This document shows positions 1 through 8,235 of a DNA stretch of 64,000 bases, piece after piece. How positions within the stretch are numbered: the stretch's first letter is position 1; every line of letters starts with the position of its first letter. The translations under genes were made by a program, and so were the position numbers. Origin of the DNA: Variovorax boronicumulans (GTDB lineage: Bacteria > Pseudomonadota > Gammaproteobacteria > Burkholderiales > Burkholderiaceae_C); NCBI RefSeq assembly GCF_029892485.1, contig NZ_JARXVG010000010.1, forward strand, positions 124,001-188,000. Direction: 5' to 3'. The notes under the pieces were generated by a model. That model saw only the letters and a list, made by a program, of their open reading frames with translations, had not been told where the DNA came from and made no database searches.

Positions 1-76
1 AATGCGCGCGCGGGGTGCGTCGCGCAGCGCCGGAAAGTATGTAGCGCAAGCCCCGCAATGGCTGCTGGCCATGAAG

Positions 77-112
77 CCTATGCCGTTACCTATACCCGTA
101 CCTATGCCGTTA
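77..112. repeat. 12-bp tandem repeat, three units
   Basis: Three adjacent 12-base units are present: CCTATGCCGTTA, CCTATACCCGTA, then CCTATGCCGTTA again. They lie in the leader before the hydrolase start. Read in frame they would give a Pro/Met-rich tail, which argues against that upstream extension being translated. No function can be assigned. Confidence 0.5.
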
Positions 113-145
113 TGCCGGCTTGCCGCCATCGCGCAGAATCGCCCC

Positions 146-856
146 ATGCCCCACCTCGTTCTACTGCCCGGCCTCGCCTGCGACGAGCGCCTCTGGGAGG
201 CCCAGCGGCCTGCCCTTCCCTCCGCCTTCGATGCCCGCGTGAGCGACGTCCAGAGGCGCAACGACACCATCGAAGCCATGGCCGCGGCCGTGCTGCGCGA
301 GCATGCGGGGCCATTGGTGCTCTGCGGCGCGTCGATGGGCGGCATGGTCGCCATGGAAGCGGCCCGCCAGGCGCCCGAACGCATCGCCGGGCTCGCCCTG
401 CTCGGCACCAGCGCGCGGCCCGAAACGCCCGAGATGTTCACGTTGCGCGAAGGCGCCATCGAACTCTTCGAACGCGGCGAGGCGCGCGACGTGATCGAGG
501 CGAATGTCTATTTCGCCTTTCATCCCACGCAGGCCGACGACCCGGCGCTGGTGCAGCGCTATCTGGACATCGTGCTGGATGCCGGCACGGCCCAGCTCAT
601 CGCCCAGAACCGCGCGGTGATGCGGCGCCCTGACGCGCGCACTCACCTCGCTTCGCTGCGCGCGCCGGTGCTGCTGATGTGCGGCGACGACGACAAGCTC
701 GCGCCGCCCGAGCACACGCGCGAGATGGCGGCACTGCTGCCGCAGGCCGAGGTGGTGTGGGTGCCGCAGTGCGGCCACATGCTGACGATGGAAAAGCCTG
801 AATTCGTCAACGCGGCGTTGAACGCCTGGCTGGCGAAGACGTTTCCGTCGGCCTGA
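146..856 (+). CDS. alpha/beta hydrolase
   Basis: A 236-residue alpha/beta-hydrolase fold enzyme, probably cytoplasmic; the substrate is unknown. The nucleophile elbow is GASMGG with Ser63. The acid lies in CGDDDKLAPP near residues 181-183, and the catalytic His211 is in CGHML. All three are at the spacing usual for this fold. I chose the ATG at 146 because the protein then begins MPHLVLLPG, the first beta strand typical of the family. Upstream in-frame codons would add a low-complexity Pro/Met tail encoded by a tandem repeat. It converges on pcp, whose stop is 14 bp downstream. Esterase or lactonase activity is plausible but not shown. Confidence 0.8.
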   Translation: MPHLVLLPGLACDERLWEAQRPALPSAFDARVSDVQRRNDTIEAMAAAVLREHAGPLVLCGASMGGMVAMEAARQAPERIAGLALLGTSARPETPEMFTLREGAIELFERGEARDVIEANVYFAFHPTQADDPALVQRYLDIVLDAGTAQLIAQNRAVMRRPDARTHLASLRAPVLLMCGDDDKLAPPEHTREMAALLPQAEVVWVPQCGHMLTMEKPEFVNAALNAWLAKTFPSA

Positions 857-870
857 AGAAGCTCGGTGCC

Positions 871-1542
871 TCAGTGCAGCTGGCCGCCGGTCTCGGCCAC
901 GTCCTGCTGCACCGTGAGCGCAGTGGCGACTGCGATGCGCAGCGCCTCGGTCATCGTGGCCAGCGACATGCTCGGCGCACCCGGAAAACGCGCCGCCTGC
1001 TCAGGCAGGTACGGAATGTGGATGAACCCACCGCGCAAGCCCGGCACCGGGTGCGTCGCGATGCGGTGCATCAGCCCGTAGAAGATGTGGTTGCACACGA
1101 AGGTGCCCGCGCTGTTCGACACGGAAGACGGAATGCCCGCGGCGCGCAGGTCGCGCACCATGGCCTTGATCGGCAGCGTCGAGAAATACGCGGCCGGGGC
1201 ACCAGGCACCACCGGCAGGTCGATCGGCTGGTGACCCGCGTTGTCGGCGATGCGCCCGTCGTCGATGTTGATGGCGATGCGCTCGGGCGTGATCTCCGAG
1301 CGGCCGCCGGCCTGGCCGACGCAGAGCACCAGTTGCGGCTTCAGCTCGTCGATAGCGCTTGTCAGCGCATCGATGGCGTCGCCGAAAACGCATGGCACTT
1401 GCCGGGCGTGCACCGTGGCACGGCCGACCTTCCAGCCGTCGAGTGCGCGCACCGCTTCCCATGAGGGGTTGATGGCTTCGCGGTCGAACGGGTCGAAACC
1501 GGTCAGCAGAACGCTCGCAGCTTGCGCTTGTGCCTTGGCCAT
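871..1542 (-). CDS. pcp: pyroglutamyl-peptidase I
   Basis: A cytoplasmic cysteine peptidase (family C15) that removes N-terminal pyroglutamate from peptides. At 223 residues it is of family length. The opening VLLTGFDPF is typical. Glu87 (in GRSEITPERIA), Cys150 (in SAGTFVCNH) and His175 (in GGFIHIPYLP) fit the Glu-Cys-His catalytic set. The ATG at 1542 is preferred over an in-frame start near 1623, because the longer form would add an Arg/Ala-rich leader overlapping the previous gene. It is the last gene of pxpB-pxpC-pxpA-pcp, starting 7 bp after pxpA. The pyroglutamate it releases is the substrate of PxpABC, so the operon turns pyroglutamyl peptides into glutamate. Confidence 0.93.
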   Translation of the reverse strand: MAKAQAQAASVLLTGFDPFDREAINPSWEAVRALDGWKVGRATVHARQVPCVFGDAIDALTSAIDELKPQLVLCVGQAGGRSEITPERIAINIDDGRIADNAGHQPIDLPVVPGAPAAYFSTLPIKAMVRDLRAAGIPSSVSNSAGTFVCNHIFYGLMHRIATHPVPGLRGGFIHIPYLPEQAARFPGAPSMSLATMTEALRIAVATALTVQQDVAETGGQLH

Positions 1543-1549
1543 GCCGCGC

Positions 1550-2290
1550 TCAGGCCGTTGCGCGGACGGCGATGCCCTCGGCCTGCAGCCGCTCGCGGAT
1601 GCGGCGCGCAAAGGCCAGCGCATGCGCGCCGTCGCCGTGCAGGCACACGGTCTGCGCGTTGACGGCCACGGTGCTGCCGTCGATGGCGGTCACCTGGTGG
1701 TCACGCACCAGCGAGAGGGTCTGCGCGATCGATTGCTCCTCGCTCTCGATCAGCGCACCGGGTTGGCTGCGGGGCACGAGGCTTCCGTCGGGCATGTAGC
1801 CGCGGTCGGCGAACACTTCTTCCACGGGCGTGAGGCCGGCGCGGCGCGCGGCGTCGATCATGTTGCTGCCCGCGAGGCCGAAGAACCTGAGCGAGGGGTC
1901 GAAGCGGCGCACCGCCTCGCAGAGTGCATCGGCGAGTTCGGGCTCCTTCACCGCCTGGTTGTAGAGCTGGCCGTGCGCCTTCACGTGCGAAAGCTTTCCA
2001 CCCTCGGCCTTGACGATCGCGGCGAGCGCGCCGACCTGGTAGAGCACGTTCGAGACGATCTCGTCGGGCGGCAAATGCATGGTGCTGCGGCCGAAGTTCT
2101 CGCGGTCGGGAAAGCTGGGGTGTGCGCCGATGGCCACGCCGTGTTCGATGGCCCACCGCACGCACTGGTGCATGGTCTTGGCATCGCCCGCGTGCCAGCC
2201 GCAGGCAATGTTGGCGGAACTCACGAGGCCGAGCAGTGCTTCGTCGCTGCCGGCGCCTTCGCCGAGGTCGGCATTGAGGTCGATGTGCAT
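1550..2290 (-). CDS. pxpA: 5-oxoprolinase subunit A (LamB/YcsF family)
   Basis: A subunit of the prokaryotic ATP-dependent 5-oxoprolinase PxpABC, which hydrolyses 5-oxoproline to glutamate. The protein is 246 residues, normal for the family. It begins with the diagnostic MHIDLNADLGEG, followed by NIACGWHAGD and AIGAHPSFPDRENFGR. The start at 2290 places the family motif at residue 1. It lies 50 bp after pxpC and 7 bp before pcp in the same direction. The older label lactam utilisation protein LamB refers to the same family. Confidence 0.93.
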   Translation of the reverse strand: MHIDLNADLGEGAGSDEALLGLVSSANIACGWHAGDAKTMHQCVRWAIEHGVAIGAHPSFPDRENFGRSTMHLPPDEIVSNVLYQVGALAAIVKAEGGKLSHVKAHGQLYNQAVKEPELADALCEAVRRFDPSLRFFGLAGSNMIDAARRAGLTPVEEVFADRGYMPDGSLVPRSQPGALIESEEQSIAQTLSLVRDHQVTAIDGSTVAVNAQTVCLHGDGAHALAFARRIRERLQAEGIAVRATA

Positions 2291-2340
2291 GGGGAGGGTC
2301 CTTCTTCTTCCGCCGCCCACTGGCGGGTTCTTCGCACAGT

Positions 2341-3339
2341 CTATGCCGTGCCCGGCCAGCCTGCCACGGCCAGCCCTTGCGCCACCTGCGCCAGGTAGCG
2401 CTGCTGATCGGCCCATGCGGCGAGCGCCTCTGCCATGTCGACCTGCACGAGGCGCAGCTTGCCGTTGAGCGGCGCCTGCGCGAGCTTCCACAGGTCGGCG
2501 CGGATCACCACGCCGATGCGCGGATAGCCGCCTGTCGTCTGCGCATCCCCCATCAGGATGATCGGCTGGCCCGAGGGCGGCACCTGGATCGTGCCGGGGA
2601 TCACGCCCGACGAGAGCATGTCGCCCGCGCGCTTGCGCTTGAGTTCGGTGCCCGCGAGCCGGCTGCCCATGCGGTTGCTCTGCGAAGTGATGCGCCAGCG
2701 CTCGCCCCACAGCACCTCGCGCGCGGCCAGGGTGAACTGCTCGAACTCGGGACCGGGCAGCACGCGCAGTGCGATCGCGCCATCGGCTTCTTCAGCGCCC
2801 CAGCCGGGTCCGCGCAGGCCGAAGGGTTTGCGGGCGCGTTGCGCGGCGTCGAGCCGCGAGGCGCCTAGGGGCAGCTTGTCGCCCTTGCGCAGGGCGCGGC
2901 CTTCGTGGCCGCCGAAGCCGGCCTTGAGGTCGGTGCTGCGCGAGCCGAGCACGGGCGCCACGGCGATGCCGCCCGCGACGCCGAGCCAGCTGCGAAGGCC
3001 TGCTTTCTTCGCACCGGCTGCATTGGCGCCCATGAGCTTGAGGACCTGGCCCGCAGCCACCGGCACGCTCCAGCAGGGCCAGAGAGGCACGCCGTCGAGC
3101 TGCGCGCCGAAGTCGTCACCGCCGAGCGCGATGCGCGTGTCGGTTTCGAAGCGCAATTCGCAACCACCCATCGTGAGTTCGAGCCCCGCGGCGCCATCGG
3201 AATTGCCGACCAGCCGGTTCGCGAGCGTGAGCGCCAGCACGTCGAGCGCGCCGCCGGGGCAGATGCCCAGCTGGCGATGGCCGTGCCGCCCCAGGTCCTG
3301 CACCGAGGCCAGCAGGCCGGGCTTCTGGACGACGATCAT
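2341..3339 (-). CDS. pxpC: 5-oxoprolinase subunit C (biotin-dependent carboxylase-like)
   Basis: A 332-residue partner of PxpB in the 5-oxoprolinase complex, related to the AHS2 domain of urea amidolyase. It shows KPGLLASVQDLGRHG at the N terminus and the C-terminal SGQPIILMGDAQTTGGYPRIG that is characteristic of the family. The ATG at 3339 overlaps the pxpB stop by 4 bp, so the two are very likely translationally coupled. Automatic pipelines often call this family allophanate hydrolase subunit 2. The pcp/pxpA context makes the oxoprolinase role far more likely. Confidence 0.92.
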   Translation of the reverse strand: MIVVQKPGLLASVQDLGRHGHRQLGICPGGALDVLALTLANRLVGNSDGAAGLELTMGGCELRFETDTRIALGGDDFGAQLDGVPLWPCWSVPVAAGQVLKLMGANAAGAKKAGLRSWLGVAGGIAVAPVLGSRSTDLKAGFGGHEGRALRKGDKLPLGASRLDAAQRARKPFGLRGPGWGAEEADGAIALRVLPGPEFEQFTLAAREVLWGERWRITSQSNRMGSRLAGTELKRKRAGDMLSSGVIPGTIQVPPSGQPIILMGDAQTTGGYPRIGVVIRADLWKLAQAPLNGKLRLVQVDMAEALAAWADQQRYLAQVAQGLAVAGWPGTA

Positions 3340-3998
3340 GTCTGCACGCTCTCGACGACGAAGCGCACGCGGTCGCCCGGGCGCAGCAGGGTGGGCGATT
3401 CGGCCGCCGGGTCGAACATCTCGAGCGAAGTGCGGCCGATGAGCTGCCAGCCGCCCGGCGACACCAGCGGATAGATGCCGGTCTGCTCGCCGCCGATGCC
3501 GACCGAGCGCGCGGGCACGGCGGTGCGCGGCTCCGCGCGGCGGGGCGTGGCGAGTTCGGGTGCGAGGCCGCCCATGAAAGCGAAACCCGGGAGGAAGCCG
3601 AGCAGGTACACCACGTACTCGCCCGCGCTGTGGCGCCGCACCACCTCGGCCGGCGTGAGGCCGGTGTGCGCCGCGACGTCGCCGAGATCGGGGCCGTGTT
3701 CGCCGCCATAGGCGACGGGAATCTCGACCAACCGCCCTTCGATTGCCTTGGCCGAAAGCTTCGGCCAGACCTGGAGCACCTGCGCCGTGAGCGCATCGAG
3801 TTCGATCGCGGTCGGATCGAAAGTCAGCGTGAGGTTGTTCATGCCGGGCAGCACTTCGCCGACGCCGGGCCATTCGCGCGCTTGCGCGGCCAGCGCCCAG
3901 ATGCGTTGCTGCTGCACCAGCGTGGCCGGTGCCGGCAGCTCGCACAGGAGCGCTGCATCCCCGAGCAGATGCAGACGGGGTGGCGGCGAACCGCTCAT
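3336..3998 (-). CDS. pxpB: 5-oxoprolinase subunit B (KipI family)
   Basis: A 220-residue AHS1/KipI-family protein, the first gene of the pyroglutamate operon. Visible family motifs are LHLLGDAALLCEL near the N terminus, VPGMNNLTLTFDP-like sequence at about 50-60, and the core YVVYLLGFLPGFAFMGGL, followed by PAGSVGIGG-type and SPGGWQLIGRT stretches. It pairs with PxpC to form the ATP-using part of the enzyme. In Bacillus the homologue KipI inhibits a sporulation kinase, but the operon here points to metabolism. The start is 9 bp before the coaD stop, so coaD and the pxp genes may be cotranscribed. Confidence 0.92.
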   Translation of the reverse strand: MSGSPPPRLHLLGDAALLCELPAPATLVQQQRIWALAAQAREWPGVGEVLPGMNNLTLTFDPTAIELDALTAQVLQVWPKLSAKAIEGRLVEIPVAYGGEHGPDLGDVAAHTGLTPAEVVRRHSAGEYVVYLLGFLPGFAFMGGLAPELATPRRAEPRTAVPARSVGIGGEQTGIYPLVSPGGWQLIGRTSLEMFDPAAESPTLLRPGDRVRFVVESVQT

Positions 3999-4004
3999 CG
4001 CGGG

Positions 4005-4508
4005 TTATTCACGGCCGAGGCTGCGCACTTTCGCCGCGAGCATGTGCTCGACGTTGGGCGAGACGAACTTGTTGACCTCGCCGCCGAGCATGGCGATCTC
4101 GCGCACGAAGGTGCTGGAGATGAACTGGTACTTGTCGCTGGGCGTGAGGAACACGGTCTCGACATCGGGCATCAGCGAGCGGTTCATGCCCGCGAGCTGG
4201 AATTCGTAGTCGAAGTCGGTCACCGCGCGCAGGCCCCGCACCATGGCCTTGCCGCCGCGCGCCACCACGAAGTCGCGCAGGAGCCCCGAGAAGCTCTCGA
4301 CGGTGACCTGGTCGCTGTAGGGCTTGACGGCTTCGCGCGCCATGTCCATGCGTTCTTGCAGGTTGAACAGCGCCTTCTTGTGGTGGCCCGCCGCGACGGC
4401 GACGATCACCTTGGAAAAAAGCTGGGTGGCGCGACGCACCACATCCTCGTGGCCGAGGGTGATGGGGTCGAATGTGCCGGGGTAAACCGCGATGACGTTG
4501 CTGGCCAT
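4005..4508 (-). CDS. coaD: phosphopantetheine adenylyltransferase
   Basis: Catalyses the fourth step of coenzyme A synthesis, 4'-phosphopantetheine plus ATP to dephospho-CoA. At 167 residues it has the usual length. The nucleotidyltransferase motif is complete: GTFDPITLGHEDVV near the N terminus with the T/HxGH signature at His20, and ISSTFVRE near residue 130. It follows rsmD on the same strand with a 43-bp gap, a pairing common in proteobacteria. Confidence 0.96.
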   Translation of the reverse strand: MASNVIAVYPGTFDPITLGHEDVVRRATQLFSKVIVAVAAGHHKKALFNLQERMDMAREAVKPYSDQVTVESFSGLLRDFVVARGGKAMVRGLRAVTDFDYEFQLAGMNRSLMPDVETVFLTPSDKYQFISSTFVREIAMLGGEVNKFVSPNVEHMLAAKVRSLGRE

Positions 4509-4551
4509 GGTTTCTTCTTCCTCATGCTGCCGGTGCGGCTTGTTCGGCGGA

Positions 4552-5205
4552 TTATGCAGTTGCGTCCGAGGCCAGACGCAACAGGTGGGCATGCACGGCG
4601 CCCGCCTTGAGGTAACGAAAGCTTGCGAGGCCGAGGGCGGCGAGCTCCTCGGCGGTCCACGGGCGAGGAGCCTCGAGGTAGACCACGCCACCGGGGCGCA
4701 GCGCGCGCGCAGCGGCGCGCAGGGCGGGTTCGTAGAGCGCGGTGCTCTCGAAGGGCGGGTCGAGGAAGACGGCATGCAGGCTCGCGGCCGTGGTGCGCTC
4801 GAGCGCCGTGAGGCCGTTGCCGCGCTCGATGCGCACTGCCTCGGCCGACAACTTGGTCTTCGCGGCCTGGAGCTGCGCGACCAGCGCGGCATCCTGCTCG
4901 CACAACAGCACGTTCGCCGCACCGCGCGAGGCGGCTTCCAGGCCCAGCGCGCCGGTGCCCGCGAACGCATCGACGCAATGCCAGCCCGGCAAGTCGCCGC
5001 CACCCGCCCCGGCGAGGCTCGCGAGCCAGTTGAACAGCGTCTCGCGGACGCGGTCGGGCGTGGGACGCAGGCCCGGCTTGTCGGCCACCGCGAGGCGGGT
5101 TCGCTTCCATTGGCCGCCGATGATGCGGACCTCGTTGGGGCGCACGGCACGTGCGGGGCGCTTGGCGGGCGGACGGGGAGCTGCTGTGGCTTTCTTCTGG
5201 GGCAT
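4552..5205 (-). CDS. rsmD: 16S rRNA (guanine(966)-N(2))-methyltransferase
   Basis: Methylates G966 of 16S rRNA in the assembled small subunit. The 217-residue protein has a basic N-terminal tail, then VRIIGGQWKRTRL, the substrate motif TPDRVRETLFNWL, the SAM-binding loop DAFAGTGALGLEAASRG (about residues 79-95) and the catalytic tetrapeptide DPPF. All are standard for the family. It sits directly upstream of coaD. Confidence 0.95.
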   Translation of the reverse strand: MPQKKATAAPRPPAKRPARAVRPNEVRIIGGQWKRTRLAVADKPGLRPTPDRVRETLFNWLASLAGAGGGDLPGWHCVDAFAGTGALGLEAASRGAANVLLCEQDAALVAQLQAAKTKLSAEAVRIERGNGLTALERTTAASLHAVFLDPPFESTALYEPALRAAARALRPGGVVYLEAPRPWTAEELAALGLASFRYLKAGAVHAHLLRLASDATA

Positions 5206-5241
5206 GCGGCGAGCTTAACGCCCGTTGCACCCGGCCGAGGC

Positions 5242-5880
5242 TCAGGCGCCGGTCAGCGCGCGCCGCGCCAGCATGGCGGCCAGCACGAGCATGGTGACGC
5301 CGATCAGCGCATCGAGCATCTGCCATGCGCGCGGCCGCGCAAACACCGGCGCGAGCAGCCGTGCGCCGAAGCCCAGCGCGCTGAACCACAGTGCGCTCGC
5401 CATCGAGGCGCCCACGACGAACCAGACCTTGAGCGACCCCGCGTACTGCGCGCCCGCGCTGCCCACGAGCAGCACCGTGTCGAGGTAGACATGCGGGTTC
5501 AGCAGCGTGAAGCCCGCCGCCTGGGCTACCACGGCCACGCGCGAAAGCGAGGCGCCCTGCTGCGACGCTGCCTGCAACGCGCCGGGTTGCCGCGACCGCC
5601 ACAGCGCCCGCAGGCCGTAGCCGCAAAGGAATGCCGCGCCCAGCCCCGCAAGCGCCGTTGCCAGCATCGGCCGCCCGTTCAGCGCCTGCGCCATGCCGGC
5701 AACGCCCGCACCGATCAGCACCGCATCGCCGGCCGCGCAGAACAGCACCACGGCGCTCACATGCTCGCGCCGCAGGCCCTGGCGCAGCACATAGGCGTTC
5801 TGGGCGCCGATGGCGACGATGAGCACCAGGCTCATGAAGAATCCGTTGAGGAAGGCGGTGGTGGCGAATTCGGCAGGCAT
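5242..5880 (-). CDS. argO: LysE/ArgO-type basic amino acid exporter
   Basis: A 212-residue inner-membrane exporter of the LysE superfamily with five to six hydrophobic helices. It has the family N-terminal feature of a helix followed by IVAIGAQNAYVLRQGL and a central LLNPHVYLDTVLL. The AQNA and LNPHVYLDT motifs match the ArgO/LysE subgroup that exports arginine and/or lysine. It is transcribed divergently from a LysR regulator of the ArgP type across a 76-bp AT-rich gap, the classic argO-argP arrangement. Substrate choice between arginine and lysine is inferred only. Confidence 0.88.
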   Translation of the reverse strand: MPAEFATTAFLNGFFMSLVLIVAIGAQNAYVLRQGLRREHVSAVVLFCAAGDAVLIGAGVAGMAQALNGRPMLATALAGLGAAFLCGYGLRALWRSRQPGALQAASQQGASLSRVAVVAQAAGFTLLNPHVYLDTVLLVGSAGAQYAGSLKVWFVVGASMASALWFSALGFGARLLAPVFARPRAWQMLDALIGVTMLVLAAMLARRALTGA

Positions 5881-5956
5881 GGGTGAGAGCTTGCCGCGCG
5901 CTGCGGATTAACTCAAACTAAACCTCCTAAATCGAATTCAGTTTTACTTAATTCAC
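5881..5956. promoter_or_regulatory. argO-argP divergent control region
   Basis: This 76-bp gap is markedly AT-rich compared with its GC-rich surroundings. It contains CTCAAACTAAACC and AGTTTTACTTAA, a loose inverted pair of the T-N11-A type bound by LysR proteins. By family knowledge ArgP binds here to activate argO. I cannot place the exact operator or promoters. Confidence 0.55.
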
Positions 5957-6871
5957 ATGCTCGACTACGCCGCCCTGCACGCCCTGGCCGCCGTCGTGCG
6001 CGAAGGCAGCTTCGAGCGCGCTGCGCGCGCCTTGAACGTCACGCCCTCTGCCGTCTCGCAGCGTGTGAAGCTGCTCGAGGAGCGCACGGGCGGCGCGCTG
6101 CTGGTGCGGGGCCAGCCCTGCGTTGCCACGGAGGCCGGCCTGCAACTGTGCCGCCACATGGAACGCGTGGGCATGCTGGAACATGAGCTGCGCGACGCCC
6201 TGCCCGCTCTCGGCATGGGCGGCAATGGCGAGGCGGGCGAGCGGGTCACCGTGCGCGTGGCCGTCAACGCCGACAGCCTGGCGACATGGTTCATGGCCGC
6301 GGCCGCCAGCTTCTGCACGCAGGAAGAAGCCGCGCTCCTCGACCTCACGGTGGACGACCAGGACCACACGGCCGAGCGCCTGCGCACCGGCGCCGTGCTC
6401 GCGGCGGTGACCGCGCTGGCCCAGCCGGTGGCCGGCTGCAACAGCGAGGCGCTGGGCACGATGCACTACGTGGCGGCCGCGAGCCCCGAGTTCGTGCAGC
6501 GGCATTTCGCCAGGGGCGTGGGCGCGCGAACGCTGGCGAGCGCGCCGAGCCTGGTGTTCGACCGCAAGGACCGCCTGCAGGCGCGCTGGGTACGCCGCAT
6601 CTGTCACCGCAACGTCGAGACGCCACGGCACTGGATTCCGTCGCCGAACGCTTTTGTGGAGGCCGCATGCGCGGGCATGGGCTGGGGCATGCATCCGGCC
6701 AGCATGGTGGCCGATGCGATCCGAGCAGGCGCGCTGGTGGAACTGGTGCCCGGATCGACGCTGCCGGTGCCGCTCTACTGGCAGCAGGCGCGCGCCGCGC
6801 CGCAATTGCTCAAGCGGCTCGGCACGGCGGTGCGTGCGGCCGCGACGAGCGGCCCGCACGCGCTGTCCTAG
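5957..6871 (+). CDS. argP: LysR-family regulator, ArgP type
   Basis: A 304-residue LysR transcription factor. The N-terminal winged helix-turn-helix spans about residues 15-45 (GSFERAARALNVTPSAVSQR). The effector domain follows, with RVTVRVAVNADSLATWF near 90 and FDRKDRLQ near 200, both typical of ArgP/LysG. It probably senses lysine or arginine and activates the divergent exporter gene. The first ATG after the AT-rich gap is used. It converges on an M16 peptidase gene whose stop is 7 bp away. Confidence 0.88.
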   Translation: MLDYAALHALAAVVREGSFERAARALNVTPSAVSQRVKLLEERTGGALLVRGQPCVATEAGLQLCRHMERVGMLEHELRDALPALGMGGNGEAGERVTVRVAVNADSLATWFMAAAASFCTQEEAALLDLTVDDQDHTAERLRTGAVLAAVTALAQPVAGCNSEALGTMHYVAAASPEFVQRHFARGVGARTLASAPSLVFDRKDRLQARWVRRICHRNVETPRHWIPSPNAFVEAACAGMGWGMHPASMVADAIRAGALVELVPGSTLPVPLYWQQARAAPQLLKRLGTAVRAAATSGPHALS

Positions 6872-6878
6872 CGACCGC

Positions 6879-8222
6879 CTACTTGCCGCCCACCACCACC
6901 GTCACCATCCGCTCCGGCTGCAGCTTGCGCGCAAACGCCGCCTTGACGTCGGCCGCGGTGACCGCGTTCATGCGTGTGGTCCAGGTATCGAGGTAGTCCA
7001 GCGGCAGGTCGTGCCAGGCGATGTTGGCGACGTTGCCGATCAGCTTGCGGTTGCTGTCCAGCAGCAGCGGAAAGCCGCCGATCAGGTTGTCCTTCGCGGC
7101 CTTGAGTTCGCTCTCGGTCGGCCCTTCGGCCACGAACTTCGCGAGCACTTCGCGCGAGACCTTGATCGCTTCTTCCGCCTGGTCGGGCCGGGTCTGGAAC
7201 CCGATGCGGAACGCGCCCGCGTCGAGCCCCGGCGCGAAGCCGCTGTAGACGCTGTAGGTCAGCCCGCGCTTCTCGCGCACCTCGTTGGTCAGGCGCGAGA
7301 CGAAACCGCCGCCGCCCAGCACGTAGTTGCCGAGGTTGAGCGCGAAGTGGTCGGGGTCCTTGCGCGGGTAGCCGGGCTGGCCGATGAAGACATGGGCCTG
7401 GGCGGAGTCGAAGGGAATGCGCTCGTCCTTCGGCGCCGTCAGCGCGGCCACCGGCGCGATGGTCGGCAGCGGCGTGCAGGCGTCGTTGGCGGGCAGGCGC
7501 GAGAGCAGCGTGGTCGCCACGGATTCGGCCTCGGCCCGCGTCACCGCGCCCACGATGCTGAGCTTGGCGCGGCACGGCACGATGAGCTGCTGGTAGCGCT
7601 GGCGCATGGTGGCGGTGTCGATGCGCGCCAGCGTTTCCTCGGTGACTTCCTGCCCGTAGGGATGCACGCCGTACACGTCCTGGCCGAACGCGCGGCCCGC
7701 GATGGTCGCGGGCTTGGTGTTGGCCTCCTTGATGGCGGCGTTGATGCGTTCGCGCTCGCGCAGCCACACGTCGTCGGGGAACGAAGGCTCGCCGATCTCG
7801 CGCGAGGCGAGCGCCACGGCCTTGCCCAGCAGTGCCGGGTCGGAGAGCGTGCGCAGCAAGTAGCTCATGCGGTCGGTGCCCGCGCTCACGTCGAAGCTCG
7901 CGCCCAGGTCGGCCCAGGCTTCGCCCAGGGCGTTCTGGTCGAGCGCGGGTTCGCCGCTCTTGCCGGCGCGCACGCCCTTCTCGACCATCGCCGAGGTCAC
8001 GCTCGCCAGGCCGGCCTGCGGCGCCGGGTCGCGCCGGCTGCCGGCGTCGAAGTCGACCTGCACGTCGACGATGGGCAACGCGTTGGTCGCGACGAGGTAG
8101 ATCTTGGCGCCATTGGCAAGCGTCCAGTGCTGGATAGGCAGTGCGGCCTGGGCGCTGCCAAGGCCGAAAACGGCGGTGCCTGCGAACACGGCGCGCAGCG
8201 CCAGTTTCTTGAGAGTCATCAT
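6879..8222 (-). CDS. M16-family peptidase homologue lacking the zinc motif
   Basis: A secreted or periplasmic M16 (pitrilysin) family protein of 447 residues. An N-terminal signal peptide is visible (LKKLALRAVFAGTAVFGLG, then SAQA). At the position where the active paralogue next door has HALEH, this protein reads SAMVEKG, so the HxxEH zinc site is missing. In bacterial M16 pairs one subunit is often catalytically inactive and helps to bind substrate, and I infer that here. The start is the MM at 8222; an alternative ATG at 8219 is equally possible. It starts 13 bp after its active partner and is surely cotranscribed. Confidence 0.85.
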   Translation of the reverse strand: MMTLKKLALRAVFAGTAVFGLGSAQAALPIQHWTLANGAKIYLVATNALPIVDVQVDFDAGSRRDPAPQAGLASVTSAMVEKGVRAGKSGEPALDQNALGEAWADLGASFDVSAGTDRMSYLLRTLSDPALLGKAVALASREIGEPSFPDDVWLRERERINAAIKEANTKPATIAGRAFGQDVYGVHPYGQEVTEETLARIDTATMRQRYQQLIVPCRAKLSIVGAVTRAEAESVATTLLSRLPANDACTPLPTIAPVAALTAPKDERIPFDSAQAHVFIGQPGYPRKDPDHFALNLGNYVLGGGGFVSRLTNEVREKRGLTYSVYSGFAPGLDAGAFRIGFQTRPDQAEEAIKVSREVLAKFVAEGPTESELKAAKDNLIGGFPLLLDSNRKLIGNVANIAWHDLPLDYLDTWTTRMNAVTAADVKAAFARKLQPERMVTVVVGGK

Positions 8223-8235
8223 GGTTCCGGGTCTT

